A DNA stretch of 64,000 nucleotides, taken from NCBI RefSeq assembly GCF_021729865.1, contig NZ_CP063400.1, positions 496,001 to 560,000 on the forward strand. Direction: 5' to 3'. The first letter of the stretch is position 1; every line of letters begins with the position of its first letter. The DNA is from Hydrogenophaga sp. SL48. GTDB lineage: Bacteria > Pseudomonadota > Gammaproteobacteria > Burkholderiales > Burkholderiaceae_C. The notes under the pieces were generated by a model. It ran no database searches. It worked only from the letters and a program-made list of their open reading frames with translations, and was not told the origin of the DNA. Shown one piece after another: positions 29,981 to 40,624 of the stretch. Made by a program: the position numbers and the translations under genes.

Positions 29981-31072
29981 ATGCACCCACACGCCCCCCT
30001 CATCATCGACGTCGCCGGCCACAGCCTCACCACCGACGAACGCCGACGCCTGGCCCATCCACTGGTGGGGGGGGTGATCCTGTTTGCCCGCAACTGGCAA
30101 GACCGCGCCCAGCTGACCCGGCTGTGCCGCCAGATCAAGGCCGTGCGGCCCGATCTGCTGATCTCGGTGGACCACGAGGGCGGTCGCGTGCAGCGCTTCC
30201 GCACGGATGGCTTCACCCACCTGCCTCCGATGGCCGCGCTGGGAACCTTGTGGATGCAGGCGCCCCGCAAGGGTGAGATGGAGGGTGCCCCGGCCTTGCG
30301 CGCCACCAATGCCGCCGCCGCCGCCGGGTACGTGCTGGGCGCCGAGTTGCGCGCCTGTGGCGTGGACCTGAGCTTCACCCCGGTGCTCGATCTGGATTTC
30401 GGTGAAAGCTCGGTGATCGGTGACCGCGCCTTCGCGCGCGATCCGCGCGTGGTCACGCTGCTGGCGCAGGCGCTGATGCTCGGCCTGCAGCAAAGCGGCA
30501 TGGGCAACTGCGGCAAACACTTCCCCGGCCACGGTTTTGTGAAGGCCGACTCGCACCTGGCGATTCCGGTGGACCGGCGCAGCCTCCAGGCCATCCTCGC
30601 CGAAGACGCGGCGCCCTACGGTTGGCTCTCCAGCAGCCTGCGGGCGGTGATGCCGGCGCACGTGATCTACCCCAAGGTGGACCCGCAACCCGCCGGCTTC
30701 TCGAAGCGCTGGTTGCAGGACGTGTTGCGCCACCAGCTGGGCTTCACCGGCGCCATCTTCAGCGACGACCTGAGCATGGAGGCGGCGCGCCACATCGACG
30801 GGCGCGATGTGAGCTTCGCCGAGGCCGCGCTGGCGGCGCTCAACGCGGGGGGCGACATGGTGGTGTTGTGCAACCAGTCGGTGGTGGAGGGCGGCGCGCC
30901 GATCGATGCCGCCATCGAAGACCTCTCCAAAGCCGTGATCGAAGGGCGCTGGCAGCCCCATCCCGCCAGCGAAGAGCGCCGTCTGGCGCTGCTGCCGAGC
31001 GCCGCGGGGATGGACTGGGACACGCTGATGGTCAGCGAGCGCTACATGCGGGCGCTGGAGTTGATTCCCTGA
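29981..31072 (+). CDS. nagZ: Beta-N-acetylhexosaminidase NagZ
   Basis: This GH3 enzyme removes GlcNAc from anhydro-muropeptides in cytoplasmic wall recycling. The 363-residue protein has SVDHEGGRVQRF (substrate-binding), KHFPGHG with the catalytic-loop His region, and IFSDDLSMEA where the first Asp is the nucleophile. No signal peptide is present, as expected for a cytoplasmic enzyme. It ends the lepA-side cluster and converges with the LON-domain gene. Confidence 0.95.
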   Translation: MHPHAPLIIDVAGHSLTTDERRRLAHPLVGGVILFARNWQDRAQLTRLCRQIKAVRPDLLISVDHEGGRVQRFRTDGFTHLPPMAALGTLWMQAPRKGEMEGAPALRATNAAAAAGYVLGAELRACGVDLSFTPVLDLDFGESSVIGDRAFARDPRVVTLLAQALMLGLQQSGMGNCGKHFPGHGFVKADSHLAIPVDRRSLQAILAEDAAPYGWLSSSLRAVMPAHVIYPKVDPQPAGFSKRWLQDVLRHQLGFTGAIFSDDLSMEAARHIDGRDVSFAEAALAALNAGGDMVVLCNQSVVEGGAPIDAAIEDLSKAVIEGRWQPHPASEERRLALLPSAAGMDWDTLMVSERYMRALELIP

Positions 31073-31084
31073 CCCGTACCTGCG

Positions 31085-31130
31085 GTGCCTTCCTCCTCAA
31101 GGGGGCGCCGCCGCGCCGCAGCGGAGCCCC
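31085..31130. repeat. GC-rich intergenic palindromic repeat, copy A
   Basis: It lies in the gap between the convergent nagZ and LON-domain genes. The core at 31092-31105 (CCTCCTCAAGGGGG) is the reverse complement of a core shared with copy C near 45190, and is flanked by GCCGCC-type sequence. Confidence 0.5.
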
Positions 31131-31145
31131 GGAACGCCAAGAGAC

Positions 31146-31823
31146 CTACCGCTCGACGCCCAGCTTGTCGAGCAGATCCGAGATCAGTTCGAGCCGCAGC
31201 AGCGGGTTGTCGAGCGTCATCAGCCGGTGCTTGAGCTCGGCTGGCGCGGGCAGGAACTCGGCCCAGCGGTTGGCGACCCAGCCGCTGTCGTCCCAGTGGT
31301 AGGGCGGTTGCAGGGGCAGTTCGTTCATGCCTTCGGGTTCGCGTTCCCTCAGGTTGTTCAGCAGGCGCTGCAGCGCGTCACGGGTGCTCGCCAGATCGAC
31401 CGGTACCGGCACCACCGGCTCCGCTTCGTCCAGCACCACGTCGCCCACCCACAGGCCGTGGGGCAGCTGGTGGCTGGCGGTCACGTGAAAGCGCTGCAGA
31501 CCCCGGCAGTGGATCACCATCAACCCTGGCTGTGGCCGTTCCAGCTGCTCGATGCGGGCCAGGGTGCCAGCAGGGAAGAAGGCCTCATGGGCGAATCCGT
31601 CGCCACCAGGCGGTGCATCGGGGTCGATGCGGCGCACTTCGCTGCCTTCGTGCAGGCACACCACGCCAAAGGGCGCCCCCGCCTTGTGGCAGCGGCTGAT
31701 CATGTCCAGGTAACGCACCTCGAAGATGCGCAACGGCATCCAGCCGCCGGGGAACAGGACGGTCTGAAGCGGGAACAGGGGCAACTGGGTCAGCGTGAGG
31801 GGCGCCGACGGAACATCGCTCAA
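31146..31823 (-). CDS. LON substrate-binding domain protein
   Basis: This 225-residue protein consists of the LON N-terminal substrate-binding domain alone ([25 protein letters not shown]), without ATPase or protease parts. Such proteins are widespread, but their role is not known. It overlaps the accD stop in ATGA, so it is the last gene of the trp-accD transcription unit. Confidence 0.85.
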   Translation of the reverse strand: MSDVPSAPLTLTQLPLFPLQTVLFPGGWMPLRIFEVRYLDMISRCHKAGAPFGVVCLHEGSEVRRIDPDAPPGGDGFAHEAFFPAGTLARIEQLERPQPGLMVIHCRGLQRFHVTASHQLPHGLWVGDVVLDEAEPVVPVPVDLASTRDALQRLLNNLREREPEGMNELPLQPPYHWDDSGWVANRWAEFLPAPAELKHRLMTLDNPLLRLELISDLLDKLGVER

Positions 31824-32698
31824 TCGGCCACCACCGCGTCAGCGCTCTGGCGCTGCAGCATTGCCAGTGTGCTGGCCACGGTGTTGCGCAGCTCGCGCCG
31901 GTCGCAGATGAAGTCCACCGCGCCTTTGGTGATCAGGAATTCGGCGCGCTGGAAGCCTTCGGGCAGCTTCACGCGCACGGTGTTCTCGATCACGCGCGGG
32001 CCTGCGAAACCGATCAGCGCCTTGGGCTCGGCGATCACCACGTCGCCCACGAAGGCGAATCCAGCCGACACGCCACCCATGGTGGGGTCGGTCAGCACGC
32101 TGATGTAGGGCAACCCCTTCTTGGCCAGGCGGGTGAGGGACGCGTTGGTCTTGGCCATCTGCATGAGCGAGAGCAGGCCTTCCTGCATGCGCGCGCCACC
32201 GGTGGCGGTGAAGCAGAGGAAAGGCACCTTCTGCGCGATGGCCTCTTCGACACCGCGCACGAAGCGTTCGCCAACCACCGAGCCCATGGAGCCACCCATG
32301 AAGTCGAACTCAAAACAGGCGACCACGAGGCTCATGCCTTGCACGGCCCCGCCCATGACGATCAGCGCGTCGGTCTCGCCCGTGTTCTCCAGCGCTTCCT
32401 TGAGACGCTCGGGGTACTTGCGGCTGTCCTTGAACTTCAGGGCGTCGACCGGCAGCACCTCTTGCGCGAGCTCGTAACGGCCTTCTGCGTCGAGGAACGC
32501 GTTGAGGCGTGCACGCGCGCCGATGCGGTGGTGGTGGCTGCAGTGCGGGCAGACGTTCTGGTTCTTCTCCAGATCGGTCTTGTAGAGCACCGCCTCACAA
32601 CTGGGGCACTTGATCCACAGGCCCTCGGGCACGCTGCGGCGCTCGGTCGGGTCGGTGTGGGTGATCTTGGGCGGTAACAGTTTTTCGAGCCAGGACAT
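31820..32698 (-). CDS. accD: Acetyl-CoA carboxylase, carboxyltransferase beta subunit
   Basis: AccD with AccA forms the carboxyltransferase that makes malonyl-CoA, the input of the fab genes at 12.5-18 kb. The 292-residue protein has an N-terminal four-Cys zinc finger (CPSC and CPHC, ~residues 30-55), and the oxyanion-hole region [25 protein letters not shown] sits before ATG 32698. The trpA-accD linkage is standard in beta- and gammaproteobacteria. Confidence 0.97.
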   Translation of the reverse strand: MSWLEKLLPPKITHTDPTERRSVPEGLWIKCPSCEAVLYKTDLEKNQNVCPHCSHHHRIGARARLNAFLDAEGRYELAQEVLPVDALKFKDSRKYPERLKEALENTGETDALIVMGGAVQGMSLVVACFEFDFMGGSMGSVVGERFVRGVEEAIAQKVPFLCFTATGGARMQEGLLSLMQMAKTNASLTRLAKKGLPYISVLTDPTMGGVSAGFAFVGDVVIAEPKALIGFAGPRVIENTVRVKLPEGFQRAEFLITKGAVDFICDRRELRNTVASTLAMLQRQSADAVVAD

Positions 32699-32749
32699 GC
32701 GGGTCTCCTAGGAGGGGCCGGGCCTCGGTGGGCCGGCGAAGAAGCAGGA

Positions 32750-33559
32750 TTATGCGTCGAGTGCTTTTCGGATGGTGCGCAGGAAATGGGCCGCGACCGT
32801 CACCACCTTTTCGTGCGGCTCGTTCTCGATCAGCTGGATGATCTTGCTGCCGATCACCACCGCGTCGGCCGCCTTGCCGATGGCCTTGGCGGTCTCCGCA
32901 TCGCGGATGCCAAAGCCCACACCGACCGGCACGTTCACGTGCGCGCGGATGCGTGGCAGCATGGCCTCGACCTGGCCGACGTCCAGCGTGCCCGCGCCTG
33001 TCACGCCCTTCAGCGACACGTAGTACACGTAGCCGCTGGCCACCCGCGCCACCTGCGCCATGCGCTCGTCGGTGGAGGTGGGTGCCAGCAGGAAGATCAG
33101 GTCCATATGGGCGGCACGCAGAGCGGCGGCGAACTCTTCGCACTCTTCGGGCGGGTAGTCCACCACCAGCACGCCGTCCACACCCGCCGCCGAGGCGTCG
33201 CGAACGAAGCTGCCCGTGCCGTGTTTCTGGTCGTAGCGCTCGATCGGGTTGGCGTAGCCCATCAACACCACCGGCGTGGTGGCGTTGCGCTGGCGGAATG
33301 TTTTGACCATCTCGATCACCTGGGACAAGCCAATGCCCAGCGCCAGTGCGCGGTCGCCAGCCTTCTGGATCACCGGGCCGTCGGCCGACGGGTCGGAGAA
33401 TGGCACGCCCAGCTCAATCACGTCGGCGCCAGACTCCACCATGCCGTGCATGAGGTCGGGCGTGATGTCGGCGTAGGGGAAGCCAGCGGTGACGAAGGGG
33501 ATCAGGGCCTTGCGGCCTTGCGCCTGGAGGTCGGTGAAGGTTTTTTCAATGCGGCTCAT
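32750..33559 (-). CDS. trpA: Tryptophan synthase alpha chain
   Basis: It cleaves indole-3-glycerol phosphate and passes indole to TrpB. The 269-residue protein has Glu49 (ELGVPFSDP) and Asp60 (SADGP), the catalytic pair at the same numbers as in E. coli, and [11 protein letters not shown] 33559 overlaps the trpB stop in ATGA; the longer frame reading back through trpB is a shadow. Confidence 0.97.
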   Translation of the reverse strand: MSRIEKTFTDLQAQGRKALIPFVTAGFPYADITPDLMHGMVESGADVIELGVPFSDPSADGPVIQKAGDRALALGIGLSQVIEMVKTFRQRNATTPVVLMGYANPIERYDQKHGTGSFVRDASAAGVDGVLVVDYPPEECEEFAAALRAAHMDLIFLLAPTSTDERMAQVARVASGYVYYVSLKGVTGAGTLDVGQVEAMLPRIRAHVNVPVGVGFGIRDAETAKAIGKAADAVVIGSKIIQLIENEPHEKVVTVAAHFLRTIRKALDA

Positions 33560-34845
33560 TTGGTCACCTTGATGGTGGCGGTCTCCATGCCGCCTTTGAC
33601 CGACTGCCCACGGCAGCTTGGTCGGCAATAAAAATCGGCATTTGACAGGTCGGCCACGGTGCCGATGTCCTTGTCGCCACGCCCCGAGAGGTTGACCAGA
33701 ATGGACTGGTCTGGCCGCATGGTTTTGGCCAGCTTCATGGCGTAGGCTACGGCGTGGCTGGACTCGAGCGCGGGAATGATGCCCTCGGTGCGGCACAGGT
33801 AGTGGAAGGCCTCCAGTGCCTCGGCGTCGGTGATGCCCACGTACTCGGCGCGGCCGATGTCTTTCAGGAACGCATGTTCCGGCCCGACGCCGGGGTAGTC
33901 GAGGCCGGCACTCACGCTGTGGGTCTCGGTAACCTGACCGTTGTCGTCCTGCAGCACGTAGGTGCGGTTGCCGTGCAACACGCCGGGGCTGCCTTTCTGC
34001 AGCGAGGCCGAGTGTTTGCCGCTCTCCAGTCCTTCGCCCGCAGCTTCCACGCCGATCAGGCGCGTGGCGGCGTGGTCGATGTACGGGTAGAAGATGCCCA
34101 TGGCGTTGCTGCCGCCGCCCACGCAGGCGACCACCACGTCGGGCTGCTCGCTGTGGCAGCCAGCGGTCTTGAGCATCTCGGGCATCTGCACCAGGCACTC
34201 TTCGCCGATCACGCTCTGGAAATCGCGCACCATCATCGGGTAAGGGTGCGGGCCGGCCACGGTGCCGATGATGTAGAAGGTGTTGTCCACGTTGGCGACC
34301 CAGTCGCGCATGGCTTCATTGAGCGCGTCCTTCAGCGTCTTGCTGCCGCTTTCCACCGGCACCACGGTCGCACCCAGCAGCTTCATGCGGTAGACGTTGG
34401 GGCTCTGGCGTTTCACGTCCTCGCTGCCCATGTAGACCACGCATTCCAGGCCGTAGCGGGCGCAGATGGTGGCGGTGGCCACACCGTGCTGGCCGGCGCC
34501 GGTCTCGGCGATCACGCGTGGTTTGCCCATGCGCTTGGCGAGCATCGCCTGGCCGATGGTGTTGTTGACCTTGTGGGCGCCGGTGTGGTTGAGGTCTTCG
34601 CGCTTCAGGAAAATCTGCGCGCCGCCTTGCTCGCGGCTCATGCGCGCGGCGTGGTAGACCGGAGAAGGGCGGCCCACGAAGTGCGCGAGTTCGCTCTTGA
34701 ATTCGGCGAGGAACTCGGGGTCGTGCTGGTATTTCGCGTAGGCGGTTTTGAGCTCGTTGATGGCGTGCGTGAGCGTCTCGCTCACGAAACTGCCACCATA
34801 GATGCCGAAGTGGCCGCGGGCGTCGGGTTGCTGGTAGGTGTCCAT
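33556..34845 (-). CDS. trpB: Tryptophan synthase beta chain
   Basis: It condenses indole with serine using PLP. The 429-residue protein has Lys92 in [12 protein letters not shown] (PLP Schiff base), ETGAGQHG and GGGSNAMG (phosphate-binding). After the usual end near GRGDKDI there are ~35 further residues ([12 protein letters not shown]...), making it longer than E. coli TrpB; similar tails may be a family trait of Comamonadaceae. It is coupled to trpA. Confidence 0.97.
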   Translation of the reverse strand: MDTYQQPDARGHFGIYGGSFVSETLTHAINELKTAYAKYQHDPEFLAEFKSELAHFVGRPSPVYHAARMSREQGGAQIFLKREDLNHTGAHKVNNTIGQAMLAKRMGKPRVIAETGAGQHGVATATICARYGLECVVYMGSEDVKRQSPNVYRMKLLGATVVPVESGSKTLKDALNEAMRDWVANVDNTFYIIGTVAGPHPYPMMVRDFQSVIGEECLVQMPEMLKTAGCHSEQPDVVVACVGGGSNAMGIFYPYIDHAATRLIGVEAAGEGLESGKHSASLQKGSPGVLHGNRTYVLQDDNGQVTETHSVSAGLDYPGVGPEHAFLKDIGRAEYVGITDAEALEAFHYLCRTEGIIPALESSHAVAYAMKLAKTMRPDQSILVNLSGRGDKDIGTVADLSNADFYCRPSCRGQSVKGGMETATIKVTK

Positions 34846-34886
34846 GGGTTTCTCGGTGCTATGGCCCGAGCGACCCGGAAACGGGT

Positions 34887-35564
34887 TCAGCTCGGACGGG
34901 ATAAGAGGACGTCTGCCGCGCGAACGGCGGCAACGAATGCGTGGATCTTGTCGGCGTCCTTGATGCCTTTCGACACCTCGACGCCGGAACTCACGTCAAC
35001 GGCCCAGGGCCGTACGCGGCAGATGCCATCGGTCACGTTTGCAGGCGTGAGTCCACCAGACAAAACGAGGCGAGAGCTGGCGTTTAGAAGCGGATGTGAC
35101 CAAGGGAAAGCGTTCCAGTCGAAGGATTGACCTCCACCGCCAAAACCCTCGACATGGGCGTCGAGCAACACGGCCTGGGCAGCGGCAAAGTCCAGCGCGT
35201 ATTTTAGGAGATCAAAGCCCGCCCCGGCGGAGCCGGTGGGTATGCGCGCCGCGCGCAGGAACGGGCGGCCCATCGCCGTGCAGTCGGCGGGCGTTTCGTC
35301 ACCGTGGAACTGCAGCAGGGCGTTGGGTATGGCCTGCGCGCCTTGTGCGATGAATTCCGGGCTGGCGTTCACAAACAGCAGCACCGGCGTGACAAACGCT
35401 GGCAGGCCCCTGGCCAGCTCGCCCGCGCGCTCGGGTGACACGAAGCGGGGACTCTGTGGGTAGAGCACAAAGCCGACGGCGTCCGCACCGGCCTGCACGG
35501 CCGCGTTCACGTCGGCCTCGCGCGTGAGGCCACAGATCTTGATACGGGTTCGAAGAGGTTTCAT
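34887..35564 (-). CDS. trpF: Phosphoribosylanthranilate isomerase
   Basis: It carries out the Amadori step of tryptophan synthesis. The 225-residue TIM-barrel protein has [14 protein letters not shown] with the catalytic Cys, [20 protein letters not shown] and [10 protein letters not shown]. The C-terminal VDVSSGVE is conserved. It is separate from trpC, as usual in betaproteobacteria, and lies 41 bases before trpB. Confidence 0.96.
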   Translation of the reverse strand: MKPLRTRIKICGLTREADVNAAVQAGADAVGFVLYPQSPRFVSPERAGELARGLPAFVTPVLLFVNASPEFIAQGAQAIPNALLQFHGDETPADCTAMGRPFLRAARIPTGSAGAGFDLLKYALDFAAAQAVLLDAHVEGFGGGGQSFDWNAFPWSHPLLNASSRLVLSGGLTPANVTDGICRVRPWAVDVSSGVEVSKGIKDADKIHAFVAAVRAADVLLSRPS

Positions 35565-35600
35565 CGGCGAAAGTGGCTGGACACCGCGGAACCGGCTCTG

Positions 35601-35646
35601 CCGCGCCGCCGGGGTCGCCCCCTGCGGGGTGACCCCGGCGGCGCGG
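35601..35646. repeat. GC-rich intergenic palindromic repeat, copy B
   Basis: Perfect 16-bp arms, CCGCGCCGCCGGGGTC (35601-35616) and GACCCCGGCGGCGCGG (35631-35646), enclose a 14-base loop that itself folds (CCCC/GGGG). There is no T-run. It fills most of the 86-base gap between truA and trpF. Confidence 0.65.
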
Positions 35647-35650
35647 GGGG

Positions 35651-36472
35651 CTAAGGCAACCAGTCGAAAGCGGGGGTGCGGGTGGGCAGGCCAAAGGCCT
35701 TATCGTAGACCGGTCCCAGAAAGTACAGGCCATCGGGTGAAAACGTGGGCGCTGCGGCATCGCGGCTTCTGGCGGCGAGCACCTCGGTCATCCAGGTCGC
35801 TGGGTACTTGCCGCTGCCGATGGCGACCAGACAGCCCATGATGTTGCGGATCATGTGGTGCAGAAAGGCCGATGCTTCGAACTCGAAACGCCAATAGGCG
35901 CCACGCCGGGAAATGTCGATGCGTGACATGCGTTTGACGGGGCTGTGGGCCTGACAGGACGATGCCCGGAACGAAGTGAAATCGTGTTCGCCCAGCAGCA
36001 CCTGGACCGCCTGTTGCATGGCATCCTGATTCAGCGGGCGAAACACCCAGCCCACACGACCAGCATCGACACTGGGGCGCACCGGGGACTCCAGCAGCAC
36101 GTAGGCGTAGCGTCTGGACAGGGCGCTGGCCCTCGCGTGGAAGCTTGCCGGCACCTGTCGCGCCCATTGCACCGAAATGTCGGGAGGCAGAAACCGGTTG
36201 GTTCCACGGACCCAGGCGTTGTCCGGGCGCTCGACCAGGCTGTCGAAATGCACCACCTGCATCAGGCCATGAACGCCCGAATCGGTCCGACCTGCGCACA
36301 GCGTTTGAATCGGGCCCCGCGCCGTGAACTGGGCCAGCGCCTGCTCCAGCCTGTCTTGCACGGTCAGGCCGCTGAGCTGGCTTTGCCAGCCTTCATAGGC
36401 GCCACCGTGGTAGCTCACGCCCAACGCGAGGCGCTGGGTGCCCGAAGGGCCGGCGATCTGGGGCGATGACAA
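35651..36472 (-). CDS. truA: tRNA pseudouridine(38-40) synthase
   Basis: TruA modifies the anticodon stem-loop of many tRNAs. The 273-residue protein begins LALGVSYHGGAYEGWQSQ after a short lead and has CAGRTDSGVHG with catalytic Asp64, plus FLHHMIRNIMGCLVAIG near the C-terminus. It lies between fimV and trpF, the standard Pseudomonas/Burkholderiales order. Confidence 0.96.
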   Translation of the reverse strand: MSSPQIAGPSGTQRLALGVSYHGGAYEGWQSQLSGLTVQDRLEQALAQFTARGPIQTLCAGRTDSGVHGLMQVVHFDSLVERPDNAWVRGTNRFLPPDISVQWARQVPASFHARASALSRRYAYVLLESPVRPSVDAGRVGWVFRPLNQDAMQQAVQVLLGEHDFTSFRASSCQAHSPVKRMSRIDISRRGAYWRFEFEASAFLHHMIRNIMGCLVAIGSGKYPATWMTEVLAARSRDAAAPTFSPDGLYFLGPVYDKAFGLPTRTPAFDWLP

Positions 36473-36501
36473 GTGATGTGGCCGGCGATCCGGAAGGGTG
36501 A

Positions 36502-39213
36502 TCAGGCCAGGTCTGCCAGGAAGCTTCTGGCTTTGGTTTTGAGGGAGCCAGAGGCATCCGCCAACACTTCTTCGGCCAACGAGCGCGCCCCTTCCAGATC
36601 CCCGATGGCACGAAATTCTTCGGCCAGCGACAGTTTGGTTTCCAGTGGGCTTTCTGCGCCGAGTTCACCCTCCGATGTGGCCTCTTGAGGCGATTTGGAG
36701 TTCAAGTCCAAGCTGAGTTCGCTCAGGTCAAACGACATCAGTTCGGGCGCTGTCGTGGTCGCAGCTTTGGTCGACGAGTTCGGCTCTTCGGGCACGTTCA
36801 GTCCAAACTCGGGCAACACCTCGCTGTCATCAAATGTGGGTTGCCCATTCGCACCCTGCGTTGTCGTGAGCGGTGTGAGTGGGATGGGTTCCGAAGGAAA
36901 ATCCAAGTCAAAGTCCATGGACCTGGAATTGGGCGCGTCGTTGGTCGACGTTGGCAGCGATGTCAGCGCATCGGTCTGAGAAAGGTCGTCCATGCCCGAC
37001 ACCTGGGCGTCCCTCAAATCGGGCACAGCGGACAGGGGAGCGGGCCGAGAGGCTTCCTCCAGCGTGATGTCCAGATCCAGATCGAGGTCGCCCTCTGACA
37101 TGTCGCCGGGCCTTGTGTTCTGTGACAGGGTGCTGTTGCCAAAAGGCACGGTGTTGAGGCCGATCGGTACAGCCGCTCCAAGCTTGGCGGCCGGACTGCC
37201 TCCAGGCTGATACAGGCTGTTGGTCGGGTCCAGCACCTTGCCCAATTCGCAAGCATGCTCCCACTCGGGGCCCTGACCCTGGGTCAGTCCGTATGCTTCG
37301 GTCGCAACGACTTCAAAGGCTCTTGCGTCACGGCGTTTGGCGTAAATTTCCAGGAGCTTGTTGTGGATGGCCACACGCGTGGGTGTGCTGCGCATCGCTT
37401 CCTTGAGGATCTCTTCGGCTTGAAGATCCCGTCCATAGGCAAGGTAAACATCGGCTTCTGCCACCGGATCCACATCACCTGCCGCGTCGAGCTGGCTCGG
37501 CGAGTACACCATGGAGGACCCAGAGGCCGCAGCCTCGTTGGTGTCAATGCGTTGACCTCCGCTGGATCCGAAGAACGAGTCAGGCTGCAACCTGCTTTCG
37601 AGGAAGGAGCTGTCGACGCCTGCACCCTTCTTTTTCTGTCTCATGCGGTAGAACGCCAGCCCGCCCAGCAAGGCCAGCAGGGCCCCAGCGCCGGGCAACA
37701 CCATGGGGTTGCCCAACAATTGGTCGAGGAAGGATGGGTCCGCCGCGGGGACGGGAGCCGCCGCAGGGGGTTTGCGTACCGGTGCGGGTGGCGCCACTGG
37801 AGCTGGCACAGGTTCTGGTGCGGGCGCAGTCACCGGTTCTGCTGCGGGTACAGGAGCAGGAGGTGCCACGGCGGCCTCCGGTGCAGCGACGGGTGCTTGT
37901 GTTGGGGCGGGGGCAGGAGTGGCCACCACCGCAGGAACGGTGGAGGGAGCAGGGCTGGCCGCCGTAGCAGGTTTTGCAGGACCACTGCCGGTACCGCCAG
38001 CTGGGGCAGCAGGGCCCAATTTGGCCAGATCGTCAATGTTGCGCGAGAGTTCTGCCACGCGTGTGGACGACTCGATCGCCTGCCGTTCCTTGGCTATCTG
38101 CTCTTCTTTGGCCCCCTGACCTGCCACGGCACCCTTTGAAAGGGTGAGCTTGTCCTGGGTCGTGGGCGCGGGCTTCTTGTCTTCAATCTCGGCCTGGACG
38201 CGGCCGGTGGCCTGGCGGTCTGCGGCAGCCACGGCAGCCGCTGGGACGGCCCCGGCAAGGCGGCGGCGGAACTCGTTGAAATCGCGGCTTTGGGCCGACA
38301 CGATGCGCCGCGCCTCGGTGGCCGACACCTCATTGGCAGCAGTTTCTGCCGGCAGGTCCAGTATGGCCCCCGCCTTGATGCGGTTGATGTTGCCTCCGAT
38401 GAAGGCGTTCGGGTTGGCGCGCAGCATGGCCACCAGCATCTGATCCAGCGACGCATTGGCGGGACGGTTCGCTGCTGCGATGCGTCCAGCGGTATCGCCG
38501 GCCTGAATGCGCACTTGTTTGCCCGAAGTCCCGGTCGAAGTCTCCCGCGCGGGCGCCTCGACGGGTTTGTCCTGTGTGGGGCGGATGGGGGGAGTGGGCG
38601 TGGCTCGCTCCGCTGGCGCCGCCGGGAGGGCCACCGGCGCCGCACTGGTGGCCGGTGAAGCACCCCTGGCTGCTGGTGCCGCGGCCGCTGGCTGCGCGGC
38701 CACACCTGCGGGCAGAGGCGCAGTGGTGCTCTGCTGCAGTTTGGGTGGGTCCAACAGCAATGTGTAATCCCGAACCATCCTGCCCGACGCCCAATTGGCC
38801 TCCAGCACCATGTCCACAAAGGGTTCGTTCACCGGCCTTGAACCCACCAGACTCAGGAAGGAACGACCGTCGGCTCGCTTTTGCAGGTTGACTTGAATAC
38901 CGTTGAGTGCGGCGTTGTAGTCCATGCCCGCTGCACGGAAGGCATCGATGGAGCCCAGGTTGACGCGCAGGCTGGCCGCTTCTTCCGGTGTGATTTCTAG
39001 GACTTCAACCTCTGCACGCAGAGGTTCTCCCAGTGATGACTGAATGGCAATGCGACCCAAGGCCAAGGCTTCCGCCTCGCCGTGATGCAGAAAGGTGACG
39101 CACAGCAGAGCCGCAGCCGCAACCGCGTGCAGCTTCACTGGTCCACGCGGAGCGGAGGTGCAAGGAGCGGTCACCGTCCTGAAAATAGGGGTTTGGCAGG
39201 TGGGATAGGGCAC
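36502..39213 (-). CDS. fimV: FimV-like peptidoglycan-binding polarity protein
   Basis: FimV is an inner-membrane protein organising cell poles and type IV pili. The 903-residue protein has a signal sequence, the FimV N-terminal domain (ALGRIAIQSSLGEPLRAEVE), a Pro/Ala linker, a LysM module (QVRIQAGDTAGRIAAA... to AGAILDLP), a coiled segment, a transmembrane helix (PGAGALLALLGGLAFYRM), TPR-like repeats and the C-terminal FimV motif. Both start candidates are GTG: 39213 has GAGG five bases upstream; 39138 would give a shorter signal peptide. TTGTCA with TAAGGT 17 bp later may be the promoter. Confidence 0.92.
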   Translation of the reverse strand: MPYPTCQTPIFRTVTAPCTSAPRGPVKLHAVAAAALLCVTFLHHGEAEALALGRIAIQSSLGEPLRAEVEVLEITPEEAASLRVNLGSIDAFRAAGMDYNAALNGIQVNLQKRADGRSFLSLVGSRPVNEPFVDMVLEANWASGRMVRDYTLLLDPPKLQQSTTAPLPAGVAAQPAAAAPAARGASPATSAAPVALPAAPAERATPTPPIRPTQDKPVEAPARETSTGTSGKQVRIQAGDTAGRIAAANRPANASLDQMLVAMLRANPNAFIGGNINRIKAGAILDLPAETAANEVSATEARRIVSAQSRDFNEFRRRLAGAVPAAAVAAADRQATGRVQAEIEDKKPAPTTQDKLTLSKGAVAGQGAKEEQIAKERQAIESSTRVAELSRNIDDLAKLGPAAPAGGTGSGPAKPATAASPAPSTVPAVVATPAPAPTQAPVAAPEAAVAPPAPVPAAEPVTAPAPEPVPAPVAPPAPVRKPPAAAPVPAADPSFLDQLLGNPMVLPGAGALLALLGGLAFYRMRQKKKGAGVDSSFLESRLQPDSFFGSSGGQRIDTNEAAASGSSMVYSPSQLDAAGDVDPVAEADVYLAYGRDLQAEEILKEAMRSTPTRVAIHNKLLEIYAKRRDARAFEVVATEAYGLTQGQGPEWEHACELGKVLDPTNSLYQPGGSPAAKLGAAVPIGLNTVPFGNSTLSQNTRPGDMSEGDLDLDLDITLEEASRPAPLSAVPDLRDAQVSGMDDLSQTDALTSLPTSTNDAPNSRSMDFDLDFPSEPIPLTPLTTTQGANGQPTFDDSEVLPEFGLNVPEEPNSSTKAATTTAPELMSFDLSELSLDLNSKSPQEATSEGELGAESPLETKLSLAEEFRAIGDLEGARSLAEEVLADASGSLKTKARSFLADLA

Positions 39214-39350
39214 ATGTACCTCGACGTAAAAAACCTAGAATTGACCTTAACATCAACGCATTACGGTGACAAGCTGAGAATCCGCTTGAGTTTCAAGGCC
39301 TGCAAAAGCTCGGTGTGTCCGACAGTTTCGCGTTGCGGCCTCACAACGAC

Positions 39351-39374
39351 AAAGCCGGCCTTGGGGCCGGCTTT
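39351..39374 (-). terminator. Hairpin after asd, between asd and fimV
   Basis: A 10-bp stem AAAGCCGGCC / GGCCGGCTTT with a four-base loop lies just past the asd stop. The T-tract on the minus strand is short (TTTGTCGTT), so termination may be partial. Confidence 0.65.
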
Positions 39375-39399
39375 GTTTGCAAGTCACACCTAAGTATTA

Positions 39400-40530
39400 T
39401 CAGGCTTCGAGCAGGATGCGCAGCATGCGGCGCAGCGGCTCGGCAGCGCCCCACAGCAACTGGTCGCCGATGGTGAAGGCGCCGACGTATTCCGGCCCCA
39501 TCGCCAGCTTGCGAATGCGGCCGACCGGGATGGTCATGGTTCCGGTCACGGCCACGGGCGTGAGGTCCCTGATCGTGGCTTCGCGGGTGTTCGGCACCAC
39601 TTTGGCCCAGGGGTTGTCGGCGGCGATCATGGCTTCGATATCGGCCACCGGCACGTCCTTCTTCAGCTTGAAGGTCAGGGCTTGGCTGTGGCAGCGCATG
39701 GCGCCCACGCGCACGCAGAAACCGTCCACCGGAATGGCGGCCGAGCCGAATCCCTCGCCCATGCCGAGGATCTTGTTGGTTTCGGCCATGCCCTTCCACT
39801 CTTCCTTGGACATGCCGTTGCCCAGGTCCTTGTCGATCCAGGGAATCAGCGAGCCGCCCAGTGGCACGCCAAAATTGGCGGTTTCGGCGCTGGTCAGCGC
39901 GCGTTGCTTGGCGATCACCTTGCGGTCGATTTCCAGGATGGCGCTTTTGGGGTCGTCCAACAGTGCCTTCACTTCCGCGTTCAGCGTGCCGTACTGCGTG
40001 AGCAGTTCGCGCATGTGTTGGGCGCCGCCGCCCGATGCGGCTTGATAGGTCTGGGTGCTCATCCACTCGACCAGACCCGCTTTGTACAACGCACCCACAC
40101 CCATGAGCATGCAGCTCACGGTGCAGTTGCCACCGACCCAGTTCTTGCCGCCTTTGGTTAAAGCATCCTTGATCACCGGCATGTTGACCGGGTCCAGAAC
40201 GATGACGGCGTCTTTTTCCATGCGCAAGGTGGAGGCTGCGTCGATCCAGTGGCCGTTCCAGCCCGCAGCCCGCAGCTTGGGAAACACCTCGGCCGTGTAG
40301 TCGCCACCCTGGGCTGTGATGATGATGTCGCAGCGCTTGAGCGCGTCGATGTTGTGCGCGTCCTGAAGCGTGGTTTCATTCCTGGCCATCGCGGGGGCTT
40401 TGCCGCCGGCGTTGGAGGTGGAGAAGAACAGGGGTTCGATCAGGTCGAAGTCCTTTTCCTCGGCCATGCGATCCATCAACACCGAGCCGACCATGCCGCG
40501 CCAGCCAACCAAACCAACCAACTTGCTCAT
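39400..40530 (-). CDS. asd: Aspartate-semialdehyde dehydrogenase
   Basis: Asd makes aspartate-4-semialdehyde, the branch point to Lys/diaminopimelate, Thr, Met and Ile. The 376-residue protein begins [19 protein letters not shown] (NADP-binding), and Cys136 in GGNCTVSC is the catalytic thiol. It resembles the longer proteobacterial Asd class. ATG 40530 is chosen for the Rossmann N-terminus; an in-frame extension upstream is noncoding leader. A separate leader with a small open frame precedes it. Confidence 0.96.
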   Translation of the reverse strand: MSKLVGLVGWRGMVGSVLMDRMAEEKDFDLIEPLFFSTSNAGGKAPAMARNETTLQDAHNIDALKRCDIIITAQGGDYTAEVFPKLRAAGWNGHWIDAASTLRMEKDAVIVLDPVNMPVIKDALTKGGKNWVGGNCTVSCMLMGVGALYKAGLVEWMSTQTYQAASGGGAQHMRELLTQYGTLNAEVKALLDDPKSAILEIDRKVIAKQRALTSAETANFGVPLGGSLIPWIDKDLGNGMSKEEWKGMAETNKILGMGEGFGSAAIPVDGFCVRVGAMRCHSQALTFKLKKDVPVADIEAMIAADNPWAKVVPNTREATIRDLTPVAVTGTMTIPVGRIRKLAMGPEYVGAFTIGDQLLWGAAEPLRRMLRILLEA

Positions 40531-40583
40531 TTCAAACGCCCTTTCAAGTAGATAAAACAGGTCCAGACCAGACCAACTTGCCC

Positions 40584-40616
40584 GGCTCGTCGGCCGGGGA
40601 GGGCGCACGACGAACC
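40584..40616 (-). promoter_or_regulatory. Hairpin in the asd leader
   Basis: In the minus-strand RNA a 9-bp stem (GGUUCGUCG with CGACGAGCC, one G-U pair) closes a 15-base loop. It sits between the 33-codon open frame and asd. A smaller hairpin (GGCTG / CAGCC) overlaps the stop codon of that frame. No T-run follows, so it is not a classical terminator. Confidence 0.45.
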
Positions 40617-40624
40617 AGGCTGGA

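Noticed and set aside
28676..30961. 761-codon minus-strand open frame
   Set aside because: It is antisense to pdxJ, acpS and nagZ; shadow of high-GC codons.
35601..35646. Terminator between truA and trpF
   Set aside because: Despite a perfect 16-bp stem there is no T-tract on either strand; listed as a repeat instead.
36502..39213. FimV as a possible accessory adhesin
   Set aside because: LysM, transmembrane, TPR and C-terminal FimV motifs with the truA neighbour identify the standard core FimV.
40584..40616. Classical rho-independent attenuator in front of asd
   Set aside because: The hairpin is not followed by a T-run, so only a leader-peptide or translational mechanism remains possible.
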